DNA from: an uncultured Oscillospiraceae bacterium
GTDB lineage: Bacteria > Bacillota > Clostridia > Oscillospirales > Oscillospiraceae
DNA: 7,821 nucleotides
Assembly (NCBI GenBank): GCA_944385455.1
Contig: CALWXI010000090.1
Location: 1 to 7,821 of the forward strand
Direction: 5' to 3'
The notes under the pieces were generated by a model, which had not been told where the DNA came from, ran no database searches, and was given only the letters and a program-made list of their open reading frames with translations. The position numbers and the translations under genes are program-made. This document shows positions 1-5,661 of the stretch, piece by piece. The first letter of the stretch is position 1, and each line of letters starts with the position of its first letter.

Positions 1-976
1 GGCCGTCCACGCGGTGGCCCTCCAGCAGCCAGGCCTTGACGATCTTCTTCTGGAACTTGTAGGTGATCTCCTCCAGATACTTGTCCATCTCGGGGTACTG
101 CTCCAGGTACTTCTCGTGCCACTTTTCGATCATGGCGTTCCAGCGGGCCTCCCGGACGTTCTTGTCGTCGGTGTCCATGGCGTCCCTGGCCTCGTCCATG
201 AAGTTGGCCACGATGTCGTCGAAGAGCTCCTGGTTGAAGTCGGCGTGGGGATAGTCGAACTTGGGCTTGCCCACCTCGGCCACCATCCGGCGGATCAGGG
301 CGATCTGCTTCTGGTTTTCCTCGTGGGCCAGCTGGATGGCGCGGAACATGGTGTCGTTGTCCACCTCGTTGGCGCCGGCCTCGATCATGACCACCTTTTC
401 GCCGGTGGAGACCACGGTGACGTCCAGATCGGAGACCTTGCGCTGTTCGCTGTTGGGATTGAGCACCAGCTCCCCGTCCACCAGGCCCACCTTCAGCGCG
501 CCCACGGGGCCGTTCCAGGGAATATCGGAGATGGCCAGGGCGGCGGAGGTGCCGATGAGGGCGGCGACCTCGGGAGAGCAGTCGTGATCCACGCTCATGA
601 CAGTGGCCATGATGCTCACATCGTTGCGGAAGTCATAGGGGAACAGGGGCCGGATGGGCCGGTCGATGACGCGGCTGGTGAGGATGCCCTTTTCGCCGGG
701 ACGGCCTTCCCGGCGGTTGAAGGAGCCGGGGATGCGGCCCACGGAGTAAAGCTTTTCCTCAAAGTCCACGGACAGGGGGAAGAAGTCGATGCCGTCCCGG
801 GGACGGGGGGCGGCAGTGGCGCACACCAGGACCCGGGTGTCACCGTAGCCCACCATGACGGCGGCGTTGGCCAGCTCCGCCAGCTTGCCCACCTCCAGGG
901 TCAAAGGCCGGCCGGCCAGCTCCATCTCATACTTGTGGTAGCGGGGGAACTGTCTCTTGGTGATGATGGTTGACAT
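1..976 (-). CDS. pnp: Polyribonucleotide nucleotidyltransferase (PNPase), N-terminal part, cut by the window edge
   Basis: PNPase is a cytoplasmic 3'-5' phosphorolytic exoribonuclease that degrades mRNA to nucleoside diphosphates. The minus strand encodes 325 codons from ATG at 974-976, beginning MSTIITKRQFPRYHKYEMEL. The first RNase PH-like domain is recognisable: GIDFFPLSVDFEEKLYSVG at about residues 62-80, the RNA-contacting loop RIPGSFNRREGRP (81-93) and the family hallmark SRVIDRPIRPLFP (101-113). The later part (KQIALIRRMVAEVG, then FDDIVANFMDEARDAM) fits the helical linker domain between the two RNase PH domains. The second RNase PH domain and the KH and S1 domains (family length about 700 residues) lie beyond position 1. 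The start is supported by AAAAGGAG (complement of 984-991) 7 nt upstream. It lies downstream of rpsO, the usual bacterial gene order, and behind a long hairpin that may control it. Confidence 0.97.
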   Translation of the reverse strand, partial: MSTIITKRQFPRYHKYEMELAGRPLTLEVGKLAELANAAVMVGYGDTRVLVCATAAPRPRDGIDFFPLSVDFEEKLYSVGRIPGSFNRREGRPGEKGILTSRVIDRPIRPLFPYDFRNDVSIMATVMSVDHDCSPEVAALIGTSAALAISDIPWNGPVGALKVGLVDGELVLNPNSEQRKVSDLDVTVVSTGEKVVMIEAGANEVDNDTMFRAIQLAHEENQKQIALIRRMVAEVGKPKFDYPHADFNQELFDDIVANFMDEARDAMDTDDKNVREARWNAMIEKWHEKYLEQYPEMDKYLEEITYKFQKKIVKAWLLEGHRVDG

Positions 977-1003
977 GGGATTGCTCCTTTTCTTTTGAGA
1001 TTC

Positions 1004-1101
1004 CCCACAAGAGCCGGGCCATTTAGCACTTGAAAACAGGTCTGAAGCCCATCTGTTCAGGCGCATTTTCAACTGCTAAATGCAAAACGGGCTCTCGTGG
1101 G
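1004..1101 (-). promoter_or_regulatory. Long imperfect hairpin in the pnp leader (candidate RNase III-type processing element)
   Basis: Outer arms 1004-1015 and 1090-1101 pair over 12 bp (one G-U on the minus-strand transcript). After an asymmetric internal loop (4 nt against 7 nt), arms 1020-1036 and 1066-1082 pair at 16 of 17 positions. A short apical stem CTGAA/TTCAG (1042-1046 with 1056-1060) closes a 9-nt loop. No T-run follows the stem on the pnp-proximal side, so it is not a terminator; its end lies 27 nt before the pnp start codon. In Escherichia coli a long double-stranded element between rpsO and pnp is cut by RNase III and lets PNPase repress its own mRNA. A comparable role here is inferred from position and shape. 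Confidence 0.75.
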
Positions 1102-1119
1102 CGCGGAGGGAGAAACGTG

Positions 1120-1152
1120 AAAGAAGGGTGGTGCAGAGAGTCTACACCACCC
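1120..1152 (-). terminator. Terminator-like hairpin after rpsO
   Basis: On the minus strand GGGTGGTG pairs with CACCACCC (1145-1152 with 1126-1133). Four more pairs inside, one of them G-U, give a 12-bp stem with a CTC loop, followed by the modest T-rich tract TTCTTT (1125-1120). It begins 10 nt after the rpsO stop codon. The short, interrupted T-tract suggests incomplete termination, which would let some transcription continue into pnp; read-through between rpsO and pnp is common in bacteria. Confidence 0.7.
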
Positions 1153-1162
1153 TGTTTTCAGC

Positions 1163-1429
1163 TTACTTCCGGATGCCCAGCTTGGCGATCAGGGCGCGAT
1201 AGCGCTCAATGTCCTTCTTCTGCAGATAGTCCAGCAGGCTGCGGCGCTTGCCGACCATCTTCAAAAGGCCGCGGTTGGAGTGCTTGTCCTGAGGGTTGGC
1301 CTGCATGTGAGCGGTGAGCTGATTGATCCGCTCGGTGAGGATGGCGATCTGGACCTCGGGGGAGCCGGTGTCCGTTTCGTGGGTGCGGTTGGCGTCGATA
1401 ATGGCAGTCTTCTGTTCTTTGCGCAGCAT
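1163..1429 (-). CDS. rpsO: 30S ribosomal protein S15
   Basis: S15 binds the central domain of 16S rRNA early in small-subunit assembly and forms part of a bridge to the 50S subunit. The product is 88 residues, beginning MLRKEQKTAII, which is the normal length for the family. Conserved features are visible throughout: HETDTGSPEVQIAILTERINQLTAHM (about residues 16-41), KHSNRGLLKMVGKRRSLLDYL (about 48-68), and the closing stretch ending in LGIRK. The ATG at 1427-1429 is chosen because AAAGGTGG (complement of 1439-1446) lies 9 nt upstream and because the family starts there. An in-frame ATG 31 codons upstream would add an unrelated leader peptide and lies in the 5' UTR. Transcription comes from the promoter at 1537-1565. 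Confidence 0.98.
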   Translation of the reverse strand: MLRKEQKTAIIDANRTHETDTGSPEVQIAILTERINQLTAHMQANPQDKHSNRGLLKMVGKRRSLLDYLQKKDIERYRALIAKLGIRK

Positions 1430-1530
1430 GGGTAAGTTCCACCTTTCATAAATAGTCCCCGCAGGACTGCGCGTCAGGAGCGGTGAATCTCCGTGAGGCG
1501 AGGCCCTGGGGCGGGCGCACAATCACGTGC
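1430..1530 (-). promoter_or_regulatory. Structured 5' leader of rpsO (possible S15 autoregulatory site)
   Basis: From the predicted start near 1530 the transcript has a GC-rich leader of about 100 nt before the rpsO ATG. Several short hairpins can be drawn: GCAC/GTGC at the 5' end, GGAG/CTCC in the middle, and AGTCC/GGACT (1464-1468 with 1454-1458, 5-nt loop) just before the ribosome binding site. S15 represses its own mRNA in several bacterial groups using unrelated leader structures, including one type in Bacillota. The length and folding here are compatible with that, but I cannot match it to a specific known S15 leader class. Confidence 0.35.
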
Positions 1531-1536
1531 CAAATG

Positions 1537-1565
1537 ACTATATCACAAGGAATTGCCGTTGTAAA
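1537..1565 (-). promoter_or_regulatory. Sigma-A-type promoter of rpsO
   Basis: On the minus strand TTTACA (1565-1560), a 17-bp spacer and TATAGT (1542-1537), with an extended TGA just before the -10 box. The predicted start is near 1530. The near-consensus boxes and ideal spacing fit a highly expressed ribosomal protein gene. Confidence 0.85.
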
Positions 1566-1569
1566 GAGA

Positions 1570-1585
1570 AAAAATGGCCATTTTT
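1570..1585. repeat. 16-bp perfect palindrome between two divergent promoters
   Basis: AAAAATGGCCATTTTT is fully self-complementary and lies 4 bp upstream of the rpsO -35 box and 31 bp upstream of the gntR -35 box. It could be a protein-binding site or an AT-rich UP element for the rpsO promoter. The sequence alone does not decide. Confidence 0.5.
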
Positions 1586-1616
1586 CGTCGGCTTGGAGAA
1601 AGCTTCCACCAGCCTC

Positions 1617-1645
1617 TTGACAGGAGGGGCGGAGGGTGATATGCT
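1617..1645 (+). promoter_or_regulatory. Promoter of the GntR-ABC transporter-amidase operon
   Basis: Consensus -35 TTGACA (1617-1622), 17-bp spacer, TATGCT (1640-1645) as -10, with an extended TGA at 1637-1639. The predicted start is near 1652, inside the repeat cluster at 1648-1671, which is the expected geometry for repression. Confidence 0.85.
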
Positions 1646-1647
1646 AT

Positions 1648-1671
1648 CTGTACTAGTACAGTTAGTACAGT
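1648..1671 (+). promoter_or_regulatory. Candidate operator for the GntR-type repressor
   Basis: A 14-bp perfect palindrome CTGTACTAGTACAG (1648-1661) overlaps a tandem direct repeat of TAGTACAGT (1654-1662 and 1663-1671). Equivalently, CTGTACTA (1648-1655) and TAGTACAG (1663-1670) form an inverted repeat with a 7-bp spacer. The cluster begins 2 bp after the -10 box and covers the predicted start site. YtrA-subfamily regulators are dimers that usually repress their own operon from such inverted repeats. Assignment to the adjacent repressor is inferred from position. Confidence 0.75.
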
Positions 1672-1715
1672 TAAGAAGACCACGAGAGGCGGAGGCCGGA
1701 AAGGGAGGCGAGGAT

Positions 1716-2078
1716 GTGATCAGTCTGAATTACCGGGACTCCCGACCCATCTATGAACAGATCAAGGACGGTCTGCGGAGACTGATCGTCACCGGGGCCA
1801 TGGCTCCGGACGAAAAGCTGCCGTCAGTGCGGGCGCTGGCCACCCAGCTGAGCATCAATCCCAACACCATCCAGCGGGCCTACAACGAGCTGGAAAACGA
1901 GGGCTATATCTATTCCGTGCCGGGCAAGGGGAGCTTTGCCGCCGGGGATACGGGAGCGGACGCGGCCCGGCGGGGGGAGCTGCTGGAAAAGACCCGGGAA
2001 ATGCTGGCGGAACTGCGGTATCTGGGGGTGACCCAGGCGGAGCTGCAGGCGCTTTTGAAGGAGGAGGACGAAGCATGA
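1716..2078 (+). CDS. GntR-family transcriptional repressor, YtrA subfamily
   Basis: This is a DNA-binding repressor of 120 residues, the short form typical of the YtrA subfamily: a winged helix-turn-helix plus a brief helical tail, with no large effector domain. Residues 10-75 carry the GntR fold: PIYEQIKDGLRRLIVTG, the DEKLPSVRALATQL segment, recognition helix INPNTIQRAYNELENEG (about 47-63) and wing GYIYSVPGKGSF (63-74). Residues 86-116 form a charged helix with ELRYLGVTQAEL, matching the YtrA tail used for dimerisation. The GTG at 1716 is chosen because AAGGGAGG (1701-1708) lies 7 nt upstream and the protein family starts there. Upstream in-frame codons cover the promoter and operator. Its TGA overlaps the next ATG (ATGA). 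It probably autoregulates through the repeats at 1648-1671. The inducing signal is unknown; B. subtilis YtrA responds to cell-wall antibiotics. Confidence 0.92.
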   Translation: MISLNYRDSRPIYEQIKDGLRRLIVTGAMAPDEKLPSVRALATQLSINPNTIQRAYNELENEGYIYSVPGKGSFAAGDTGADAARRGELLEKTREMLAELRYLGVTQAELQALLKEEDEA

Positions 2079-2971
2079 TCGAGATACGGGATCTGGTGAA
2101 GCGGTTTGACGGCTTCGCGGCGCTCTCCGGCGCCACGCTCACGGTGCCGGCGGGCAGCGTGTACGGCCTGGTGGGGCCCAACGGCGCCGGCAAATCCACG
2201 CTGATCCGCCATCTCACGGGCATTTTCCGCCAGGATGCCGGCACGGTGCGGATCGGCGGGGAGGACGTATGGGAGAATCCGGGCCTCAAGGCCCGTGTGG
2301 CGGACATTCCGGACGACTGGTACTATTTTTCCCAGGCGGCCATCCGGGATATGATGCGCTTTTACCGGGGATTTTATCCGAGCTTTTCCATGGAACGGTA
2401 TGAGGCGCTCAAAGAGGTGTTCCGCATCGACGAGAAGCGGCCCATCCGGCGGCTGAGCAAGGGCATGCAGAAGCAGGCGGCCTTTTGGCTGGCGCTTTGC
2501 TGCATGCCGGAGTATCTGATCCTGGATGAGCCGGTGGACGGTCTGGACCCGGTGATGCGGCGGCAGGTATGGTCGCTGGTGCTGGGGGACGTGGCACAGC
2601 GGGACACCACGGTGCTGGTGAGCTCCCACAATCTCCGGGAGCTGGAGGACGTGTGTGACCACGTGGGCATCATGGACCATGGCAAGGTGCTGCTGGAGCG
2701 GTCTCTGGCCCAGCTCCAGGACAACATGGTAAAGCTCCAGGTGGTGTTTCCGGACGGCGTCACGGAGGTGCCGGCGGATCTGCCGGTGCTCCACGCGTCG
2801 AAGATCGGCCGTATTCACACGCTGATCATGCGCATGGGAGCGAAGGAGGCGGAGGAGCTGCTGGCGGTTTATCAGCCCCTGCTGGTGGACGCGGTACCGC
2901 TGACGCTGGAGGAGATCTTCATCTATGAATTGGGAGGTGCGGATTATGCGGTCCGGGATATCGTGCTTTAA
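2075..2971 (+). CDS. ABC transporter ATP-binding protein (YtrB/CcmA-like)
   Basis: This is the cytoplasmic ATPase subunit of an ABC transporter, 298 residues. Motifs in order are Walker A GPNGAGKST (34-42), signature LSKGM (127-131), Walker B YLILDE (147-152), D-loop GLDP (156-159) and switch histidine H185 in VSSHNLRELE. The usual Q-loop glutamine is not evident: the region reads VADIPDDWYYF (75-85). Such replacements are, from memory, common in YtrB-like ATPases. Residues from about 205 on form a C-terminal extension of the kind found in this class. The start is fixed by the ATGA overlap with the repressor gene, which implies translational coupling, with GGAGGAGG a few bases upstream. The next gene starts 26 nt before its stop. 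The partner is almost certainly the permease that follows. Export or envelope remodelling is more likely than import, as no solute-binding protein is encoded. Confidence 0.95.
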   Translation: MIEIRDLVKRFDGFAALSGATLTVPAGSVYGLVGPNGAGKSTLIRHLTGIFRQDAGTVRIGGEDVWENPGLKARVADIPDDWYYFSQAAIRDMMRFYRGFYPSFSMERYEALKEVFRIDEKRPIRRLSKGMQKQAAFWLALCCMPEYLILDEPVDGLDPVMRRQVWSLVLGDVAQRDTTVLVSSHNLRELEDVCDHVGIMDHGKVLLERSLAQLQDNMVKLQVVFPDGVTEVPADLPVLHASKIGRIHTLIMRMGAKEAEELLAVYQPLLVDAVPLTLEEIFIYELGGADYAVRDIVL

Positions 2972-4901
2972 CGCCGCGCTGTTTCGCAAAAACCTGGGCC
3001 GGTTCTGGCCGCTGTGGGGCATGGCCTCCTTCATCGGAGTGCTGTTCCCGCTGGCGCTGGTGCTGGAGATCCTGCGCCGGCCCCAATATGTGGTCACGGA
3101 GCTGGACATCACCAGCGGCTACTATTCCATCGCAGGCCAGGCGGCGCCGATCGTATGCCTGATTTACGCGGTGCTGTGCGCCATGGCGGTGTGGAATTAT
3201 CTCTACAGCGCCCGCAGCGTGGGAATGATGCATTCGCTGCCCATCCGGCGGGAGGGGATCTTTCTCACCAATTTGGTCTCGGGCCTTGCCATGATGCTGA
3301 TTCCCTTCGCGGTGACGGGGGCGGTATGCGTGGCGGTATCCCTGGCTGTCGGGGCCTTTGATGCCGGGAGCCTGGCGGTGACGGTGCTGCTGGTGCTGGG
3401 GAACTGCCTTTTCTACTTTGCCAGCGCCACGTTTGCCGCGTTCCTCACCGGCAACCTGCTGGCCCTTCCGGTCATCTATTTCCTGCTGCACTTCCTGGAA
3501 GTGCTGCTGGACTACCTGGTCTGCAGCATCGCCGCGGGCTTTTTCGTGGGTGTGGAGGACTTCTACTCCGGCACGCTGGAGTGGCTTTGCCCCACAGTAT
3601 ACCTGCTGCGGAACGTGGGCGTCGACTATATTCGGGAGGATGTGGTCATCACGCCCGCGGCAGGGGAACCGTATACCTCCTGGGAATTGGTGGACGTGAC
3701 CCTGGAAAACGGACATCTGGTGGGATTCTATGCCCTGGCGGGTGCGGTGCTGCTGGTGCTGGCTTATCTTCTCTATCGCCGCCGCAGCAGCGAGCGGGCC
3801 GGTGATGTGATGGCGGCGGGCTGGCTGCGGCCGGTGTTCCAGTGTGTGGTGACAGCGCTGGCGGCCCTGGCAGGAGGCGTGGCCCTCTATGAACTGATTT
3901 GGAGGGGCCTCCAGTACAGCGCGTACTACGAGGCCGTGCCCCTGGCGGTGTGCCTGTCCGTGGGCGGACTCATCGGCTATTATGCCGCCGCCATGCTGCT
4001 GAAAAAGACCCTGCGGGTGTTTCGGGGCAGCTGGAAGGGCGCGGCCGCGGTGGTGGTCTGCTGCGGGGCGCTGTGCGCCGGGCTCCACGCCGATGTCCTG
4101 GGGATCGAGACCCGGGTCCCAGACCTGGGAGAAGTCCGGCAGCTGGAACTGCGCCTGGACAACAACACCTATACCCTCTATGCCGGGGAGGACGACGCCG
4201 TTTTGAAGGAGGCGCTGGCGCTGCACCAGTCGGTAACGGCGGATGTCGGGCGTATCCGGGAGCTGGATGAGAACGACTATGATTACGAAGGCATGGGCGC
4301 GGAGACGATCTCCGGCCTGCAGTTGGACTACACGCTGAAAAACGGACTGACGCTCCACCGGTATTACAGCGTGCCCATGTCCCGGGAACGGATGGAGGAG
4401 CCGGGCACCTATGAATATCTGATGGATCAGCTGGCCAACAGCGAGACCATGAAAATGCGGCGCATCCACCTGGGCGACAGCCGCTATGTGGTGGAAGGCG
4501 GCTATTGCAGTACGGAGTTCGGCGGCGGCGTGGATCTGGGCAGCCGGGAGGCCGGCGCTATTCTGGAGGCCGTGGGCCGGGATCTGGCGGCGGGCGCCTG
4601 GGGCGAGTGCGACTGGTTCAACCAGCGGGAGGGCCTGGAGTACGCCGTGCATCTGGAGCTGACTTTCCGCAGGACGGATCAGGAAAGCGGCTCGGATTGG
4701 ATCACCATCGACGTCCGGCCGGAGATGACCCACACCGTAGACTGCCTGCTGGAACTGGGCCTGGTGACCCGAGAGGACCTGGTGCAGCGGATCCAGCTCT
4801 ATCCCGAAGCCTATCCCGAGACCGCCTGGGAGGCGGTCCCTGACAGCGGGAACGTCATCGGCGGCGCCGATATGCTGACGTCCGTGATGGTGATGGGATG
4901 A
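2946..4901 (+). CDS. ABC-2-like permease with large extracytoplasmic C-terminal domain
   Basis: This is the membrane subunit paired with the preceding ATPase, 651 residues. Hydrophobic stretches suggest about nine membrane segments: roughly 22-42, 62-84, 106-136, 142-168, 171-197, 257-277, 294-316, 328-352 and 364-382. The positive N-terminus (FRKNLGRF) and an odd segment count place residues 383-651 outside the cell. That tail is soluble, acidic and rich in beta-type patches (LELRLDNNTYTLYAG, LQLDYTLKNGLTLHRYYSVP). It may correspond to a domain of unknown function seen in Bacillota permeases (possibly DUF6449, from memory). ATG 2946 is preferred over the in-frame ATG at 2925 because GGGAGGTG (2932-2939) sits 6 nt before it; it still overlaps the ATPase gene by 26 nt. 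Its stop overlaps the amidase start (ATGA). The substrate cannot be read from the sequence. Confidence 0.88.
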   Translation: MRSGISCFNAALFRKNLGRFWPLWGMASFIGVLFPLALVLEILRRPQYVVTELDITSGYYSIAGQAAPIVCLIYAVLCAMAVWNYLYSARSVGMMHSLPIRREGIFLTNLVSGLAMMLIPFAVTGAVCVAVSLAVGAFDAGSLAVTVLLVLGNCLFYFASATFAAFLTGNLLALPVIYFLLHFLEVLLDYLVCSIAAGFFVGVEDFYSGTLEWLCPTVYLLRNVGVDYIREDVVITPAAGEPYTSWELVDVTLENGHLVGFYALAGAVLLVLAYLLYRRRSSERAGDVMAAGWLRPVFQCVVTALAALAGGVALYELIWRGLQYSAYYEAVPLAVCLSVGGLIGYYAAAMLLKKTLRVFRGSWKGAAAVVVCCGALCAGLHADVLGIETRVPDLGEVRQLELRLDNNTYTLYAGEDDAVLKEALALHQSVTADVGRIRELDENDYDYEGMGAETISGLQLDYTLKNGLTLHRYYSVPMSRERMEEPGTYEYLMDQLANSETMKMRRIHLGDSRYVVEGGYCSTEFGGGVDLGSREAGAILEAVGRDLAAGAWGECDWFNQREGLEYAVHLELTFRRTDQESGSDWITIDVRPEMTHTVDCLLELGLVTREDLVQRIQLYPEAYPETAWEAVPDSGNVIGGADMLTSVMVMG

Positions 4902-5557
4902 CAGAGAGATCGTATACGGCCCGCCGCCGCAGGCCGCGGCGGCGGGCGCGTCCGGCGCCGAAAGTGCTGCCGGTGCTGCTGGCGGGAGTGGTGGTCCTGG
5001 CAGGCGCCATGGTCTACCGGGCGGTGACCCGCGGCCCGGACGGAGAGGGGGTAGCGGTGCCGGACTATGTGGAGGAGGATCTCCTGCCGGTGAACCAGTG
5101 GTCCCGTCCGGGGATCACGCTGGAGCGCATTGAAGGCGTGGTGATCCACTATGTAGGCAATCCCGGCACCACCGCCCAGGCCAACCGGAACTACTTTGCC
5201 TCTCTGGCCTCCGGAGAGGAGGGGACGTACGCCTCCAGCCATTTCATTGTGGGACTGGAGGGAGAGGTGGTCCAGTGCGTGCCGCTGACGGAGATCGCTT
5301 ACGCCTCCAACGAGCGCAACGCCGACACCGTGTCCGTTGAAGTCTGTCACCCGGACGAGACGGGGAAATTCTCGCAGACGAGCTATGACCGCTGCGTGGA
5401 GCTGACGGCCTGGCTGTGCCGCACCTTCCGGCTGGATCCGGCGGAGGATGTGATCCGCCACTACGATGTGACGGGAAAGCGCTGCCCGCTCTATTACGTG
5501 GAGTACCCGGAGGCTTGGGAGGACTTCCTGACGGACGTGGAAGCGGCCATGGGATAG
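4898..5557 (+). CDS. Membrane-anchored N-acetylmuramoyl-L-alanine amidase (Amidase_2/PGRP fold)
   Basis: This zinc enzyme is predicted to cut the bond between N-acetylmuramic acid and L-alanine in peptidoglycan; it has 219 residues. The N-terminus is very Arg-rich (residues 9-17), followed by one membrane segment (about 23-42) without an obvious cleavage site. It is probably a type II anchored protein with its catalytic domain outside. Residues 65-215 form a compact amidase domain: VVIHYVGN with H84, SSHFIVGLEGEVVQCVPL (113-130), SVEVCH (146-151) and IRHYDVTGKRCP (187-197). H84, H188 and C196 match the zinc ligands of T7 lysozyme (same H-x7-C spacing), and K194 matches its catalytic lysine. 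Its tyrosine (before HFII) is S114 here. The domain lacks SH3, LysM or other wall-binding repeats. The start overlaps the permease stop (ATGA) with only a weak ribosome binding site, so translation is probably coupled. Confidence 0.9.
   Translation: MTERSYTARRRRPRRRARPAPKVLPVLLAGVVVLAGAMVYRAVTRGPDGEGVAVPDYVEEDLLPVNQWSRPGITLERIEGVVIHYVGNPGTTAQANRNYFASLASGEEGTYASSHFIVGLEGEVVQCVPLTEIAYASNERNADTVSVEVCHPDETGKFSQTSYDRCVELTAWLCRTFRLDPAEDVIRHYDVTGKRCPLYYVEYPEAWEDFLTDVEAAMG
4919..4947 (+). repeat. Perfect 12-bp GC-only inverted repeat inside the amidase start region
   Basis: GCCCGCCGCCGC (4919-4930) and GCGGCGGCGGGC (4936-4947) are exact reverse complements around the 5-nt loop AGGCC. In mRNA this is a very stable hairpin starting about 20 nt after the amidase ATG. 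It encodes the Arg-rich cytoplasmic tail. No T-run follows, so it is not an intrinsic terminator. It could slow or gate translation of the amidase relative to the permease, or merely reflect Arg codons in a GC-rich genome. Confidence 0.6.
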
Positions 5558-5571
5558 GACAGAAAAATTTT

Positions 5572-5586
5572 TTGCATCTCATGCAA
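5572..5586. repeat. Short inverted repeat in the gap after the amidase gene
   Basis: TTGCAT and ATGCAA flank CTC, set in an AT-rich stretch with T- and A-runs on either side. It lies 14 bp after the amidase stop. The stem is short and lacks the GC core of a terminator. It might be a regulator site or chance. The rest of the 104-bp gap has no convincing promoter: TATAAA at 5610-5615 has no acceptable -35 box. Confidence 0.3.
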
Positions 5587-5661
5587 CAAAACCGTGCGCC
5601 GGATCGTCTTATAAAACAAACGGAACTTTTTAAGCGGCGGATCGGAAAGGGAGGCATCCAG

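Noticed and set aside
14..973. Long plus-strand open frame (319 codons) opposite pnp
   Set aside because: It is antisense to a clear PNPase coding sequence, has a low-complexity Gly/His/Val-rich product and no ribosome binding site. It is an artefact of GC-rich codon use.
1430..1522. Upstream in-frame ATG that would extend rpsO by 31 codons
   Set aside because: It lies in the 5' UTR, lacks a ribosome binding site, and the extension has no S15 similarity. The ATG at 1427-1429 fits the family.
1527..1715. N-terminal extension of the GntR-type regulator
   Set aside because: The extension would run through the promoter and operator. GTG at 1716 has an ideal ribosome binding site and matches the normal family start.
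2919..4733. 604-codon minus-strand open frame opposite the permease gene
   Set aside because: The product is His/Gln/Arg-rich with no recognisable domain. The plus-strand frame has membrane segments, a ribosome binding site and operon overlaps.
5587..5615. Promoter for the 56-residue ORF with TATAAA at 5610-5615
   Set aside because: No acceptable -35 box is found at 16-18 bp upstream, so a dedicated promoter is not supported.
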